The translations under genes were made by a program, and so were the position numbers. A stretch of DNA of 64,000 bases from Lacticaseibacillus hulanensis (lineage in GTDB: Bacteria; Bacillota; Bacilli; Lactobacillales; Lactobacillaceae), in contig NZ_RRYD01000007.1 of the NCBI RefSeq assembly GCF_004010095.1, forward strand, positions 30,286-94,285, in the 5' to 3' direction. The notes under the pieces are model-generated. The model was not told where the DNA came from. It worked only from the letters and a program-made list of their open reading frames with translations, and made no database searches. This document shows positions 41,868-51,474 of this stretch, piece by piece. How positions within the stretch are numbered: position 1 is the stretch's first letter; every line of letters starts with the position of its first letter.

Positions 41868-44234
41868 TTACTTATGTTGCCCCCAGAATTGATCGAGGGC
41901 GTTAGCTAACTGCCTGGTCGAATGACTGACCTGCCAATTTTGCCAGTGGCGCGGGAACAGGTCGACGTAGCGGCGTTGAGCGAAGCGCTCATCGAGCAGC
42001 AGCACCACGCCGACGTCCTTTGCCCCGCGAATCACGCGTCCAGCCGCCTGGAGGACGTTGTTGAACCCGGGCAGCTGGTATGCGTAGGCAAAGCCTTGAC
42101 CGTTGCGCTGCTGGTAGTACTCTTTCAGCCGGTCCGTTTCCCCGGATAATCCGGGCAGGCCGACCGAGACGACGGCAACACCTTCGAGGGCCTTACCACG
42201 CAGGTCGATGCCTTCAGCAAAGGAACCACCGAGAACGGCAAATCCGGTGACGTGGTTGCCAGCGGTGAAGGCGGCGAGAAATTCGTCGCGGTCATTGCCG
42301 GACATTGAAGGCTTTTGCGTGACCACGTCCGCGTTCGGGTTAGCGAGCTGGAAGGTGCCGCGGACACGTTCCAGGTACGAGTATGAGGGGGCAAAAACCA
42401 GATAGTTGCCCGGGTGCGCCATCACCATTGCGGTGAGCGCGGCGGTGATGGCAGGCAGGCTGGCTTCGCGTTCGTGGTACGTTGTTTGGACGTTTTGGGC
42501 CACGAGGACGAGCTGATTTTCTGGCGGGAAGGGTGATGGCATGCTTGTGGCCAAGCTGTTTTCCGTGCCGCCCAGCACGTCGCGGTAGTAATCCATCGGG
42601 GTGAGCGTGGCGGAAAACAGCACGGCGCCGCGGCCCTTGTTCATGCTCGCGTCCAAAAAGTCGCTGGCATTCAGGCACACGAGGCGCACGCACAAATCAC
42701 CGTCGGAGCGGAAGGTGCGCGTGACGTAAACCTCATTGTACAGTTCGCTAATCTTCAGGTAGGCGTTGGCGAGGAAAAACGTATCGAGGCAAGTGTCCAC
42801 CACGTGCTTGGTTTGTCCGGTTGGTTCCATCTCCAGCCAGTCGTGAAACTGGGTGGCAAATGCATCGACCGTTTCGTGCACGCGGTCAATCGGATCATCC
42901 TGAAAATGTTCGTCGCGCTGCAGATTGCTATCGAGGACGTTCAGGCACTCAATCACGTCTCGAATCGATTTGACCAGCTTGGTTAACTTGCGGTCGGCAT
43001 GCCCCTTTGGCTGCTTCAGTTCTGGCACCAGATCACTGAATGCGTTGCGGTTGATTTGGGCGGAATACATGCTGCGGGAGCGGTCGACCAGGTTGTGGGC
43101 TTCGTCGATGAGGAAGAAGTTGCCGTCGTCGCTTTCGGCAAAGAATCGCTGCAGGAACACGCGCGGGTCAAACAGGTAATTGTAATCGCAAATAATGACG
43201 TCGCAAAACAGGCTGGTATCCAGCGAAAATTCAAAGGGGTCCAGCATGTACTTGTGGGCGTACTCCTCGATGACGGCGCGGGTGATGCAGTCGTTGTGGC
43301 TGAGCAAATCCACCAGTCCCGGCAGCAGGCGGTCGTAATACCCAATCATGTAGGGGTTTTGGGCGGCGTCCTCGGGTTCGTCGGCGAAGGTGATGGTGTC
43401 GCGGGCCGTGAGTGTGATGCTTTTGGCGTGCAGGCCATTTGCGGTCATGCGGGACATCGCGTCTTCAGCCACGCCGCGGGTGGCAGCCTTGGCGGTGAGG
43501 TAAAAGGCGCGGTTAATGAGACCGGCGCCCATGGCCTTGATGGTCGGGAACAGGGTGGACATGGTTTTTCCAGTCCCGGTCGGCGCCTCAACGAACAGGC
43601 GGCTACCCGTGTAAATTGTCTTGTACACGTTGGCCGAGAACTGGCGCTGGCCGGCGCGGAAATTAGGGAACGGAAATTGCAGATTCTGGGCCGTTTCGTT
43701 GCGTAATTTGATTATGTCGGCCCGCATCTGCATCCAAACGGCGAATTGACCAATTAAGTTGCGGTAGAAATCGGCCAGTTCGGCGGCGGTTTTGTGCTCG
43801 CGGTGGTGCTCGGCGTCCTTGTTTCTGGTGTCAAAGTAAACTAGGTCGATGTCCACGCCATCCAGCTGCCGCTGCTTGCACAGGTAGTGGCCGTACACGA
43901 AGGCCTGCGCCCAGTAGCGGTCGGTGGTGTTCTGATCGAGGTGTTGCCAGGAACGGGCGGAGGTTTTGATTTCTTCAACCATCACGCCGTCGTCTGTGGT
44001 CAGGACCCCATCAGCGCGCCCGTCGATTTGATATTCCTGTCCCGCAACGATTTCGCTTTCCTTGAGGTAGACTTCACTTTCGTAGCCATCCTCGTCGTGG
44101 CCGTCCTGGACCTGCCGGTGAATGCGGCTGCCGAGCTGGGCGGTGTTGTTGCTGGCCTGAGTGACGGGATTGAGGTCGCCGGAGCGCACAGTGAATTCAA
44201 CTAGTTGGCGAATGCCCATGCGAATGACGGCCAC
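41868..44234 (-). CDS. PD-(D/E)XK nuclease fused to DinG/XPD-like superfamily 2 helicase
   Basis: 788 residues. Residues about 1-120 form a Cas4/RecB-like nuclease module (YQIDGRADG at 69-76, EEIKTS at 87-92 giving D...ExK). Helicase motifs follow: Walker A APTGTGKT at 217-224, DEAH at 377-380, and C-terminal GGSFAEGIDLRG and AAGRVIRG motifs. It should process DNA ends or structures in repair. XPD/DinG enzymes usually have four cysteines binding a 4Fe-4S cluster between Walker A and DEAH; here the corresponding block (about 285-335, NPYMIGYYDRL and LDPFEFSLD) has lost them except one C near 316. GTG 44234 has AAGGAGG 8 bases upstream. Confidence 0.88.
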   Translation of the reverse strand: MAVIRMGIRQLVEFTVRSGDLNPVTQASNNTAQLGSRIHRQVQDGHDEDGYESEVYLKESEIVAGQEYQIDGRADGVLTTDDGVMVEEIKTSARSWQHLDQNTTDRYWAQAFVYGHYLCKQRQLDGVDIDLVYFDTRNKDAEHHREHKTAAELADFYRNLIGQFAVWMQMRADIIKLRNETAQNLQFPFPNFRAGQRQFSANVYKTIYTGSRLFVEAPTGTGKTMSTLFPTIKAMGAGLINRAFYLTAKAATRGVAEDAMSRMTANGLHAKSITLTARDTITFADEPEDAAQNPYMIGYYDRLLPGLVDLLSHNDCITRAVIEEYAHKYMLDPFEFSLDTSLFCDVIICDYNYLFDPRVFLQRFFAESDDGNFFLIDEAHNLVDRSRSMYSAQINRNAFSDLVPELKQPKGHADRKLTKLVKSIRDVIECLNVLDSNLQRDEHFQDDPIDRVHETVDAFATQFHDWLEMEPTGQTKHVVDTCLDTFFLANAYLKISELYNEVYVTRTFRSDGDLCVRLVCLNASDFLDASMNKGRGAVLFSATLTPMDYYRDVLGGTENSLATSMPSPFPPENQLVLVAQNVQTTYHEREASLPAITAALTAMVMAHPGNYLVFAPSYSYLERVRGTFQLANPNADVVTQKPSMSGNDRDEFLAAFTAGNHVTGFAVLGGSFAEGIDLRGKALEGVAVVSVGLPGLSGETDRLKEYYQQRNGQGFAYAYQLPGFNNVLQAAGRVIRGAKDVGVVLLLDERFAQRRYVDLFPRHWQNWQVSHSTRQLANALDQFWGQHK

Positions 44235-44558
44235 GATGATTCCTCCTTCTTGCGCGCCGGTGACTGGTTCACGGAAGTTGCACGCATCTTTTCCTACTAA
44301 GCGATGTTACCACACCCAACTATTTGGTGACGGATTTCTTGAAATTTCGGTTATAATCTAGTTCAAGCGCGACCGCAGATTTGCAAGACCGCCCGCAGAT
44401 AGGCTATGATTGTTGGCGTGCTTTATATAGTAAGAATTTGCGAACCTGACCGTCCGCAATAAGGCCCGCGCGCGAAATCTGTTAGTGAATTAGGCGTGGA
44501 CCAGCAAATTGCCGGTAGCCGCGGCGTGCGTGATTGCGGCGCCATTTGGGAGAAAATT

Positions 44559-45191
44559 ATGCAAATTAACGTACAAAAATACTTAGACCAAGCCGCTGCC
44601 GATGAAGTGCAGCATTTTGAAACCAGCGTTAAGCCCGAGCAGGTCAAGAACGCTGCGGAGATCAAGGCGGCGTTGCAGCCGGTAGTTGACGCCGTGATTG
44701 ACGCGCTTAAGCGAAACCAGCTAATGCGCGCGACCCTGGTTGTTGAAGGCACCGTGCCCACCACAATCAGCCTGGAAACCGGCATCATCAACATGCCCCT
44801 TGCCAACGCCAAGAAGGTGGCTAATTTCTTCGAGGTTGAGGAGATTGTGCCCGTGAACGTTTACCTGGTCACGGACAATCCGTTCCTGAACGCTTCCGGG
44901 TTGCGCATCGACCTGCTGGCGGATAGTGACACCTTCGCTAGCGCCACTGGTAAGCTTCTGGACAACATTGCGCCGCACGTGCTTGAGCAGTTGCAGCACA
45001 TTGATGAAGAAGCGGCCAAGCCAGCGCCGGATCCCGCGGAAAAAGCGGTCAAGAAGCCGGCCGCCAAGAAGACTACGCGCAAAACAACGCGGAAGGTAGC
45101 GACCAAGACTACCCGCAAGACGGCGGCCAAGAAGCCAGCAGCGAATAAGGCCGCAGCGAAGACGACCAGAACGAAGAAGGCGGCAGATTAA
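44559..45191 (+). CDS. Hypothetical protein with histone-H1-like basic tail
   Basis: A 210-residue protein. The first 150 residues form a compact alpha/beta domain of unknown family. The last 60 are almost entirely Lys, Ala, Thr and Arg in PAAKKTTRK-like repeats, similar to histone H1 and to bacterial nucleoid proteins, and would bind DNA, RNA or acidic wall polymers non-specifically. No signal peptide is present, so it is cytoplasmic. GGGAGAA lies before ATG 44559; 21 upstream codons lack a start signal. Its stop overlaps the ATG of the TauE/SafE gene by one base (TAATG), so translation is coupled. Confidence 0.7.
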   Translation: MQINVQKYLDQAAADEVQHFETSVKPEQVKNAAEIKAALQPVVDAVIDALKRNQLMRATLVVEGTVPTTISLETGIINMPLANAKKVANFFEVEEIVPVNVYLVTDNPFLNASGLRIDLLADSDTFASATGKLLDNIAPHVLEQLQHIDEEAAKPAPDPAEKAVKKPAAKKTTRKTTRKVATKTTRKTAAKKPAANKAAAKTTRTKKAAD

Positions 45192-46033
45192 TGCATGAAT
45201 TACTGCTGCTATTGTTGACCGGCCTGGGCGCCGGGATTCTCGGGGCCATCATGGGCATTGGTGGGGGGATGATCATCACCCCCGTTTTGACCGTCATCAT
45301 GGGCCTGCCAATTCAGTACGCGATTGCCGCGTCGGTGATTGCGGTAATCGCCACGAGTTCGGGTTCCACCATCGCTTATCTACGCGATGACATGCTGAAC
45401 CTGCGCGTGGCAATGTTCCTCGAAATCGCCACGACGGTTGGTGCGGTCGTTGGCGCCATCGTGTCCGGCCTTGTGAACACGAAATTCCTGTACTGGCTCT
45501 TCGGCGCACTTCTGATATTTTCTAGTTACAACATGGTGCGCAAGCTACTGGGCAAAAAAGACGCGGCGCCAGCGACCACTAATGACGCCATCGCCAGCAA
45601 GCTGCGGCTGAACGGCACGTACTACGACAAGGCCGCGATGAAGCAGGTGGACTATTCGGTCACCAATGTTCCTGGTGGATTTGTCATGATGTTCGGCGCC
45701 GGGATTGCGTCCGGGCTGCTCGGTATTGGCTCCGGGGCGTTCAAGGTGATTGCCATGGACACCATCATGCACATGCCGCTTAAGCCAAGTAGTGCCACCT
45801 CCAACCTGATGATGGGGGTCACCGCGGCGGCCAGTGCCACCGTGTACTTCTTCAACGGGTCGCTGCAGCCCGAAATTGCCGGTCCGCTGGCAATTGGCAT
45901 CCTGGTCGGCGCCACAATTGGGACGCGCGTGATGCAGGTGCTGCCGACGCGGGTGCTGCGGATGATCTTCATTCCGATTGTCGCTTACATGGGTCTGCAA
46001 ATGCTGTTTAAAGGATTCGGGGTGAGCTTCTAA
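45191..46033 (+). CDS. TauE/SafE (TSUP) family transporter
   Basis: A 280-residue membrane protein with about eight helices. It has the family's paired glycine-rich motifs, GAGILGAIMGIGGGMIITP at the start of the first half and GAGIASGLLGIGSGAFKV at the start of the second. The family exports sulfite, sulfoacetate or related anions. Its start overlaps the upstream stop and its stop abuts the DUF1634 gene, a pairing seen repeatedly in Gram-positive bacteria. The real substrate is unknown. Confidence 0.9.
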   Translation: MHELLLLLLTGLGAGILGAIMGIGGGMIITPVLTVIMGLPIQYAIAASVIAVIATSSGSTIAYLRDDMLNLRVAMFLEIATTVGAVVGAIVSGLVNTKFLYWLFGALLIFSSYNMVRKLLGKKDAAPATTNDAIASKLRLNGTYYDKAAMKQVDYSVTNVPGGFVMMFGAGIASGLLGIGSGAFKVIAMDTIMHMPLKPSSATSNLMMGVTAAASATVYFFNGSLQPEIAGPLAIGILVGATIGTRVMQVLPTRVLRMIFIPIVAYMGLQMLFKGFGVSF

Positions 46034-46417
46034 ATGCAAAATCAAAAGCAAAACCACCTTGATGCCGAAAACAAGGAAGTTGAACTGGTTATTGGCCAAA
46101 TCCTGCGTGTGGGCGTAATTGTTGCCGCCGTCGTGATTCTGTTCGGTCTAATTCTGCTTTTTGGGACCGGGTCGACCGGCTATCCAGCCGGCGTGCATCC
46201 ATCCCGCATCATGAGCATTGTGTCCGGAACGGTAGCACTTAAACCGTACGCGGTGCTGATGACGGGCATTTTCCTGCTAATTTTGACCCCCGTTTTGCGT
46301 GTGGTCGTATCCATTTACGCATTCGTGAAGGAGCACGACCGACTGTACGCAATCATTACGAGCGTCGTGCTTGTGATTCTGGTGGCAGCCATGATTATTG
46401 GCTACTTCGGGAAGTAA
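46034..46417 (+). CDS. DUF1634 membrane protein, partner of the TSUP transporter
   Basis: 127 residues with three hydrophobic segments at about 22-44, 70-92 and 100-123, and charged ends. It fits DUF1634, whose members are typically encoded next to TauE/SafE proteins and are presumed accessory subunits. ATG 46034 begins immediately after the upstream stop. A terminator follows within 25 bases, closing the three-gene unit that starts with the H1-tail protein. Confidence 0.82.
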   Translation: MQNQKQNHLDAENKEVELVIGQILRVGVIVAAVVILFGLILLFGTGSTGYPAGVHPSRIMSIVSGTVALKPYAVLMTGIFLLILTPVLRVVVSIYAFVKEHDRLYAIITSVVLVILVAAMIIGYFGK

Positions 46418-46436
46418 AACACTGCAATCAATGTAC

Positions 46437-46472
46437 AAAAGCCGCTCCGGCGTTGTCTGGGGCGGTTTTTGT
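46437..46472 (+). terminator. Terminator after DUF1634 gene
   Basis: CCGCTCC pairs with GGGGCGG (one G-U), followed by TTTTTG. Confidence 0.75.
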
Positions 46473-46712
46473 TTGCGTGATAATTGGCGCTCCACGGCCT
46501 GGCTACCGGCACTTTTTGAGGGAGTGCTCGCCCGGATTGACGCTGAGGTGGCGGGCGAAAATACGTTTGCGTGTTTACTTATTATTAGTAAGGCGGTACG
46601 ATAGATGGGTAAATTAATGACGCATGTGTTGCCATACACATACGTAAACTAAAATTTTGCAAACGGGTGCCCGGCAATCAGTCGGCGCGCCCGAACAGGA
46701 GGAACAGCTATA

Positions 46713-47315
46713 ATGAACACCGAACTTTTGAGCCTACTCAAGAAGCGCCGCAGCATTTACAACCTCGGCAAGAACGTGACGGCCAGCGATGACGAGATCG
46801 TGGACCTCGTGGAGAACGCAATCCAGGAGAGCCCAAGTGCCTTCAACTCCCAGACCACGCGCGCCGTATTCTTGTTTGGTGAAAACCACGACAAGCTTTG
46901 GGACATTGTGGTTGACCGTCTGAAGAGCGAAGTGCCAACCGAAGCCGCATACGAGAAGACCAAGGCCAAGATTGCCAGCTTCAAGGCCGCATACGCAACT
47001 ATCCTCTACTACACCGACACGGATGTTGTAAAGAAGCTCGAAAAGGACTTCCCACTTTATGCTGACAACTTCTACGACTGGTCCGAACAGGCTCAGGGCT
47101 CCGCAACACTGAACGCCTGGGTTTCCCTGGCCGATAACGGTATTGGCGCCAACCTGCAGCACTACAACCCAATCATCGATGACCTCGTGAAGGATGCCTT
47201 CAACATTCCTGCAAACTGGCGCCTGCGTGGCCAGATGCCATTTGGTTCCATCGAAGCCCCTGCTGGCAGCAAGGAATACATGGACAAGGTTGACCGCTTC
47301 AAGGTAATTAAGTAA
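46713..47315 (+). CDS. Nitroreductase family oxidoreductase
   Basis: A 200-residue FMN-dependent oxidoreductase of the nitroreductase fold, HBN1/FrnE-like short branch. KKRRSIYNLGKNV at the N terminus contributes FMN contacts, and ESPSAFNSQTTRAVFL is the second flavin-binding segment. Conserved LNAWVSLADNGIGANLQHYNP and IPANWRLRGQMPFG blocks follow. CAGGAGG lies 8 bases before ATG 46713. Monocistronic with a perfect terminator. The physiological acceptor, quinone, nitro compound or fatty-acid derivative, is not indicated. Confidence 0.9.
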   Translation: MNTELLSLLKKRRSIYNLGKNVTASDDEIVDLVENAIQESPSAFNSQTTRAVFLFGENHDKLWDIVVDRLKSEVPTEAAYEKTKAKIASFKAAYATILYYTDTDVVKKLEKDFPLYADNFYDWSEQAQGSATLNAWVSLADNGIGANLQHYNPIIDDLVKDAFNIPANWRLRGQMPFGSIEAPAGSKEYMDKVDRFKVIK

Positions 47316-47333
47316 ACATCAATTATTAAGCAT

Positions 47334-47378
47334 AAAACGGGCCCCGTCAGCGTAAAAGCAATGACGGGGCCCGTTTTG
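47334..47378. terminator. Bidirectional terminator
   Basis: AAAACGGGCCCCGTCA and TGACGGGGCCCGTTTT are perfect 16-base arms between convergent genes. Confidence 0.92.
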
Positions 47379-47403
47379 TGTGCCGTTCTAACGTGGATCA
47401 GGG

Positions 47404-48549
47404 TTATTTGCGCGTCGCCTTAATCAGGCGCGCAATGTTTTCGGCCAATTGCGCGATGTCGGCCGGTGCATCCTTGATTGCCTGAGCCAGCGTTTTGGCG
47501 CCGGCTGGTGTGGCGAAAATGGCATCGATTGTATCCGCTTGGTACAGCACGTCGACGCCACGCCCGATGTTGCCGGCGAGGACAATGACCGGCGCTTTCG
47601 GGGCGACGCTTTTGGTTGCGCGGGCGACCCCGAATGGCGTTTTGCCGTATTGGGTCTGAAAATCGATGCCGCCCTCACCGGTGAACACGAAGTCGGCGTT
47701 TTGCGCCTGGTCGCGCAGGTGCGTATATTCAACCACGAGGTCAACGCCCCGGCGCATGCGGGCATTCGTGAACGCGAGCAAACCGGCGCCCAGGCCACCC
47801 GCCGCGCCGCTGCCAGGTACTTGGGCAACGTCCTTGCCGGTGGTCTGCTTGATGATGGTTGCGTAGTGGCGCAGGTTTGCGTCCAGCGTCTTGACCATCG
47901 CGGGGGTGGCACCCTTTTGCGGGCCGAAGACGGCGGCGGCTCCCTTGGCGCCAACGAGGGGATTGGTCACGTCGGATGCGATGAGGATTTCGGTGTCTGC
48001 AAGGCGTGGGTCCAGGCCGGCGACGTCAATGGTGGCCAGCTGGGCCAAAGCCCCGGCACCGGGGGCTAGTTCCTTGCCGGCAGCGTCCTGAAGCGAGACG
48101 CCGAGGGCCTGGGCCATGCCGGCACCTCCGTCGCTCGTGGCGCTGCCGCCAATGCCGAGAATGATTTTACGGGCGCCCTGGTTGAGGGCAGCCAGGATTA
48201 ATTGTCCGGTACCGTACGTGGTGGCAAGTAGCGGGTTCAGCGCCGCGGCAGGAACGAGCGTGATGCCACTTGCCGCCGACATTTCAATCACCGCGGTTTT
48301 GCCGTCGCCCAATATGCCGTACGTCGCCTGGACTGAATCACCGAGGGGACCGGTGACCACAGCGGTAAACAGCTTGCCGTTTGTGGCATCAACCAGTGAC
48401 GCTGTGGTGCCCTCGCCGCCGTCAGCCATGGGGACGAGTGCGTAGTCGGCGTCCGGGAAGATGCGGCGCAGGCCGCGGTGGATGCAGTTTGCGGCCTCCT
48501 TGGCGGTTAAACTACCCTTGAAAGAATCTGGTGCGATGACGAATTTCAC
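47404..48549 (-). CDS. Glycerate kinase, GlxK/GarK family
   Basis: Phosphorylates D-glycerate to 2- or 3-phosphoglycerate, feeding lower glycolysis. 381 residues. KFVIAPDSFKGSLTAKEAA opens the protein, with MADGGEGT, GIGGSATSDGGAGMAQALG and TGEGGIDFQTQYGKTPFG following; all are hallmarks of the family. The start is taken as GTG 48549, with GGAGG about 6 bases away; a longer frame to 48585 lacks an RBS. It stands alone, convergent with the nitroreductase and divergent from the Tim44-like gene. Confidence 0.93.
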   Translation of the reverse strand: MKFVIAPDSFKGSLTAKEAANCIHRGLRRIFPDADYALVPMADGGEGTTASLVDATNGKLFTAVVTGPLGDSVQATYGILGDGKTAVIEMSAASGITLVPAAALNPLLATTYGTGQLILAALNQGARKIILGIGGSATSDGGAGMAQALGVSLQDAAGKELAPGAGALAQLATIDVAGLDPRLADTEILIASDVTNPLVGAKGAAAVFGPQKGATPAMVKTLDANLRHYATIIKQTTGKDVAQVPGSGAAGGLGAGLLAFTNARMRRGVDLVVEYTHLRDQAQNADFVFTGEGGIDFQTQYGKTPFGVARATKSVAPKAPVIVLAGNIGRGVDVLYQADTIDAIFATPAGAKTLAQAIKDAPADIAQLAENIARLIKATRK

Positions 48550-48677
48550 AATCAAGCCTCCTGATGCGCGTGCGACAATCAACACGTTTATGATAGCACG
48601 GGCGCGGGACGGATAGGCGTTGCGGCCCGTTTGTGCTAAAATTCGGGTAATTAACGATAGACGGAGACGAGTGCAGG

Positions 48678-49385
48678 ATGCGAAATAAAATTAGATTCAC
48701 CGTCATTGCGGCCATGATTGCGGTAATGATGCTGCCAACGTTTGCCGTGTCGGCGCGGGCCGGCGGGAGCCATATTGGCGGCTTTGGGGGCGGCCACATC
48801 GGCACGCATACCTTTGGCGGCGGGGGCACACGCTTTTACGGCGGCCGTCACTTTTTCTTCTTTCCATTTTTCGGCCGGCGCACCAGCATTATTTGGCTAA
48901 TCATCATTGCGGTGGCCTTGATTGCGGCGCTGTACAACTGGCTCCAGAAAAAACGGGTTGAACGGGCACAGCCGCACGACACGGTGCCAATGACGGCAGA
49001 ATTAGCCGACGAGTTCAGCAAGCTTTTTCTGCGCGTGGAAGACGATTGGTCCCGCAACGACCAGGACGATTTGGCCCGCGTGTTTGACCCGGGGTACATG
49101 CGCCAGCAGCGGATTTTGCTCAACAGTTACGCCCGCAAAAATTCGTACAACCGGCTGACGGATGTCGCCGTTGTGAACATGGAAGAGGAGCTGACCGGCG
49201 ATCCAAGCCGCGTGCACGTGGCGGTCACCGCCCAGATGCGGGATTTCTTTGAGTACACCGACAAAGACGAGCGCTACAACGCCAAGTTAAGGGACGACGC
49301 CGAGATTCAGCGCTTCACCGAGGTGTGGGAAATGCACCGGGATGAGGCGGGGAACTTAATCGTCGACACCATCAGGCAGGTATAG
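48678..49385 (+). CDS. Tim44-like domain membrane protein
   Basis: 235 residues. It begins with a signal-type helix (about 7-27), then a Gly/His-rich stretch (GGFGGGHIGTHTFGGGG), a second membrane helix at about 70-90, and a C-terminal soluble domain (about 105-235) of the Tim44/YtxH-like NTF2 fold type with FSKLFLRVEDDWSRND and IQRFTEVWEMHRDE. Bacterial members are uncharacterised membrane proteins. RBS is GGAGACGAG upstream of ATG 48678. Monocistronic with a following terminator. Confidence 0.75.
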   Translation: MRNKIRFTVIAAMIAVMMLPTFAVSARAGGSHIGGFGGGHIGTHTFGGGGTRFYGGRHFFFFPFFGRRTSIIWLIIIAVALIAALYNWLQKKRVERAQPHDTVPMTAELADEFSKLFLRVEDDWSRNDQDDLARVFDPGYMRQQRILLNSYARKNSYNRLTDVAVVNMEEELTGDPSRVHVAVTAQMRDFFEYTDKDERYNAKLRDDAEIQRFTEVWEMHRDEAGNLIVDTIRQV

Positions 49386-49390
49386 CTATA

Positions 49391-49434
49391 AGGGGCAGGT
49401 TGATTGCGGCGCGCAATGAGCCTGCCCCATTTTT
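49391..49434 (+). terminator. Terminator after the Tim44-like gene
   Basis: GGGGCAGG and CCTGCCCC outer arms with an ATTGCG/CGCAAT inner stem, then TTTTT. Confidence 0.85.
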
Positions 49435-49626
49435 GTGCATCAAGGCAGATTGCCCGAAAGTAAACAATCAGCCCGTGGCAAGCCATACAATTCTGCGGTT
49501 GATTATCCTGTTTTCGTATGGCATCATAAAAAGTAAGTAAGGCACTAACAAAAAGTGCATTGATTGAACATACGACGCCGCGTCATCTGGATTCGGGCAG
49601 GACGCGGAAGCCAAGGGGAGAACAAC

Positions 49627-51291
49627 ATGTCTAAGAATAAATGGTTTAAGCTGGCTGGCCTCGGGACCGTCACGTTACTTAGTGCGGTGGTGCTGGCAGC
49701 TTGCGGTAGTAACAAGAGCAGCGATAAGGGTGCAAACAAGCAGGAACTGAATTTACCGGCAGCGGCGCAGCTAGATACGATTGATATTTCCAAATCCACG
49801 GGTTACGGCCAGACTGGGAATATTTTCGAAAGCTTCTTCCGCCTCGGCAAGAACGGGAAAGCAGAACCTGGCCTCGCCAGCAAGACTGATGTCAGTGCGG
49901 ACGGGAAGACCTACACGTTTACGATTCGCGATGATGCGAAGTGGAGCAACGGCGACCCGATTACCGCCCAGGATTTCGTCTATTCCTGGCAGCGCACGGT
50001 AACGCCTAAGACCGCTTCACCGTACGCGTACCTGTTTGCGGGGATTAAGAATGCCACAGACATCGTGAACGGCAAAAAGTCTCCATCCACGCTGGGCATC
50101 AAGGCAACCGATAAGCACACCGTTGTGGTCAGCCTGGACCAGCCAATCGCCTACTTCAAGGTGCTGATGGCTTACCCACTGTTTGGCCCGCAGAATCAGA
50201 AGGTCGTCGACAAGTACGGCTCCAAGTACGGCACGAACGCCAAGTACACCGTCTACTCCGGACCATTCAAGATGAGCAAGTGGAACGGGACGGCCAACAC
50301 CTGGACCTTTACCAAGAACAATGACTACTGGGACAAAAAGGCGGTCAAGCTGGACAAAATCAAGTACCAAGTTGTCAGTGACAGCACCACCGGCCTTGAT
50401 TTGTACCAGACCGGCAAGCTCGACATGGCCCAGCTGGACGCGACGCAGGTGGCCAACTACGCCAACCAGAGCGACTACAAGACCTACGCATACTCGTACG
50501 TGAGCTACCTGGCCTACAACTTCCGGGATAAGAACAGCAACCTCGCCAAGCTATTCGGCAACAAGGACTTCCGTCAGGGCGTTTCGGCTGCACTTGACCG
50601 CAAAACGCTGGCCAAGAAGGTGGTCGGCGTGAACACGATTATCCCAACCGGGTTTGTTTCCACTGACCTAGCGGCGAACCCGACGACCGGCAAGGATTTC
50701 TCCGTTGACCAAAAAGTGAAGGGCGCCAACACCTACAACAAGAAGCTGGTGGCCAAGAAGTGGGCCGCAGCGAAGAAGGCAACTGGCGTAACGAGTGCCA
50801 AGATGACGCTACTGGCGGGTTCGGATAACGGATCAGATCCAGCCACCAAGGAAGTTGTTCAGTACCTGAAGGCCCAGATTGAAAACCTCATGCCGGGGCT
50901 GAAGGTTAGCGTCAAGATTGTGCCAAGTAAATCAGCGCAGGATCTGCAAAATGAAGGTGACTTTGACCTGGCCCTGTCTGGCTGGGGTGCCGACTTCAAC
51001 GACCCAATCTCCTTCCTGCAGGTAATGACCAAGGACTCATCGTACAACAAGGGCAAGTACAACTCCGCCCAGTACAACGAGCTCGTGACTAAGGCTAGCA
51101 CCACGGATGCCAACGACCCGGCAAAGCGCTGGGGAGACATGGTTGCCGCAAGCAAGCTGCTCACAAACGACCAGGCAATCACCCCGCTGTACCAGAGCGT
51201 TTACTCCTGGCTGCAAAAGCCTAGCGTCAAGGGCCTCGTGCACAACACGGCGGGAACCCAGTGGAGCTACAAGGACGCTTACATCAAGTAA
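49627..51291 (+). CDS. oppA: Oligopeptide ABC transporter substrate-binding lipoprotein
   Basis: 554 residues. A lipoprotein signal peptide ends in the lipobox LAAC (Cys at about 26) followed by a Gly/Ser/Asn linker, so the protein is anchored outside the membrane. The SBP_bac_5 domain follows with LDTIDISKSTGYGQTGNIFE, the SADGKTYTFTIRDDAKWSNG motif, AQDFVYSWQR, and LALSGWGADFNDP near the end. It captures peptides for import. No OppBCDF genes are near, so it is an orphan binding protein that must use a permease encoded elsewhere, or signal peptide uptake. AAGGGGAG lies before ATG 49627. Confidence 0.93.
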   Translation: MSKNKWFKLAGLGTVTLLSAVVLAACGSNKSSDKGANKQELNLPAAAQLDTIDISKSTGYGQTGNIFESFFRLGKNGKAEPGLASKTDVSADGKTYTFTIRDDAKWSNGDPITAQDFVYSWQRTVTPKTASPYAYLFAGIKNATDIVNGKKSPSTLGIKATDKHTVVVSLDQPIAYFKVLMAYPLFGPQNQKVVDKYGSKYGTNAKYTVYSGPFKMSKWNGTANTWTFTKNNDYWDKKAVKLDKIKYQVVSDSTTGLDLYQTGKLDMAQLDATQVANYANQSDYKTYAYSYVSYLAYNFRDKNSNLAKLFGNKDFRQGVSAALDRKTLAKKVVGVNTIIPTGFVSTDLAANPTTGKDFSVDQKVKGANTYNKKLVAKKWAAAKKATGVTSAKMTLLAGSDNGSDPATKEVVQYLKAQIENLMPGLKVSVKIVPSKSAQDLQNEGDFDLALSGWGADFNDPISFLQVMTKDSSYNKGKYNSAQYNELVTKASTTDANDPAKRWGDMVAASKLLTNDQAITPLYQSVYSWLQKPSVKGLVHNTAGTQWSYKDAYIK

Positions 51292-51360
51292 CATCTATTT
51301 AGAAGCAAATTAATCTGTGAAGGCAAGCGCAATGGCGTGTGGTTTTCCGGCAACCATGGA

Positions 51361-51402
51361 GCACCCTCTGCCCGAATGTGAATTCGGGGGAGGGTGTTTT
51401 GT
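51361..51402 (+). terminator. oppA terminator
   Basis: GCACCCTCTGCCCGAAT and ATTCGGGGGAGGGTG arms with a short loop, then TTTTG. Confidence 0.85.
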
Positions 51403-51474
51403 TGTGGATTAGGTTGGTCGTGAGTGGTTACCTTGATTAGGAAATCTACCTTTGTGTTGCAACATATTGTTTCG

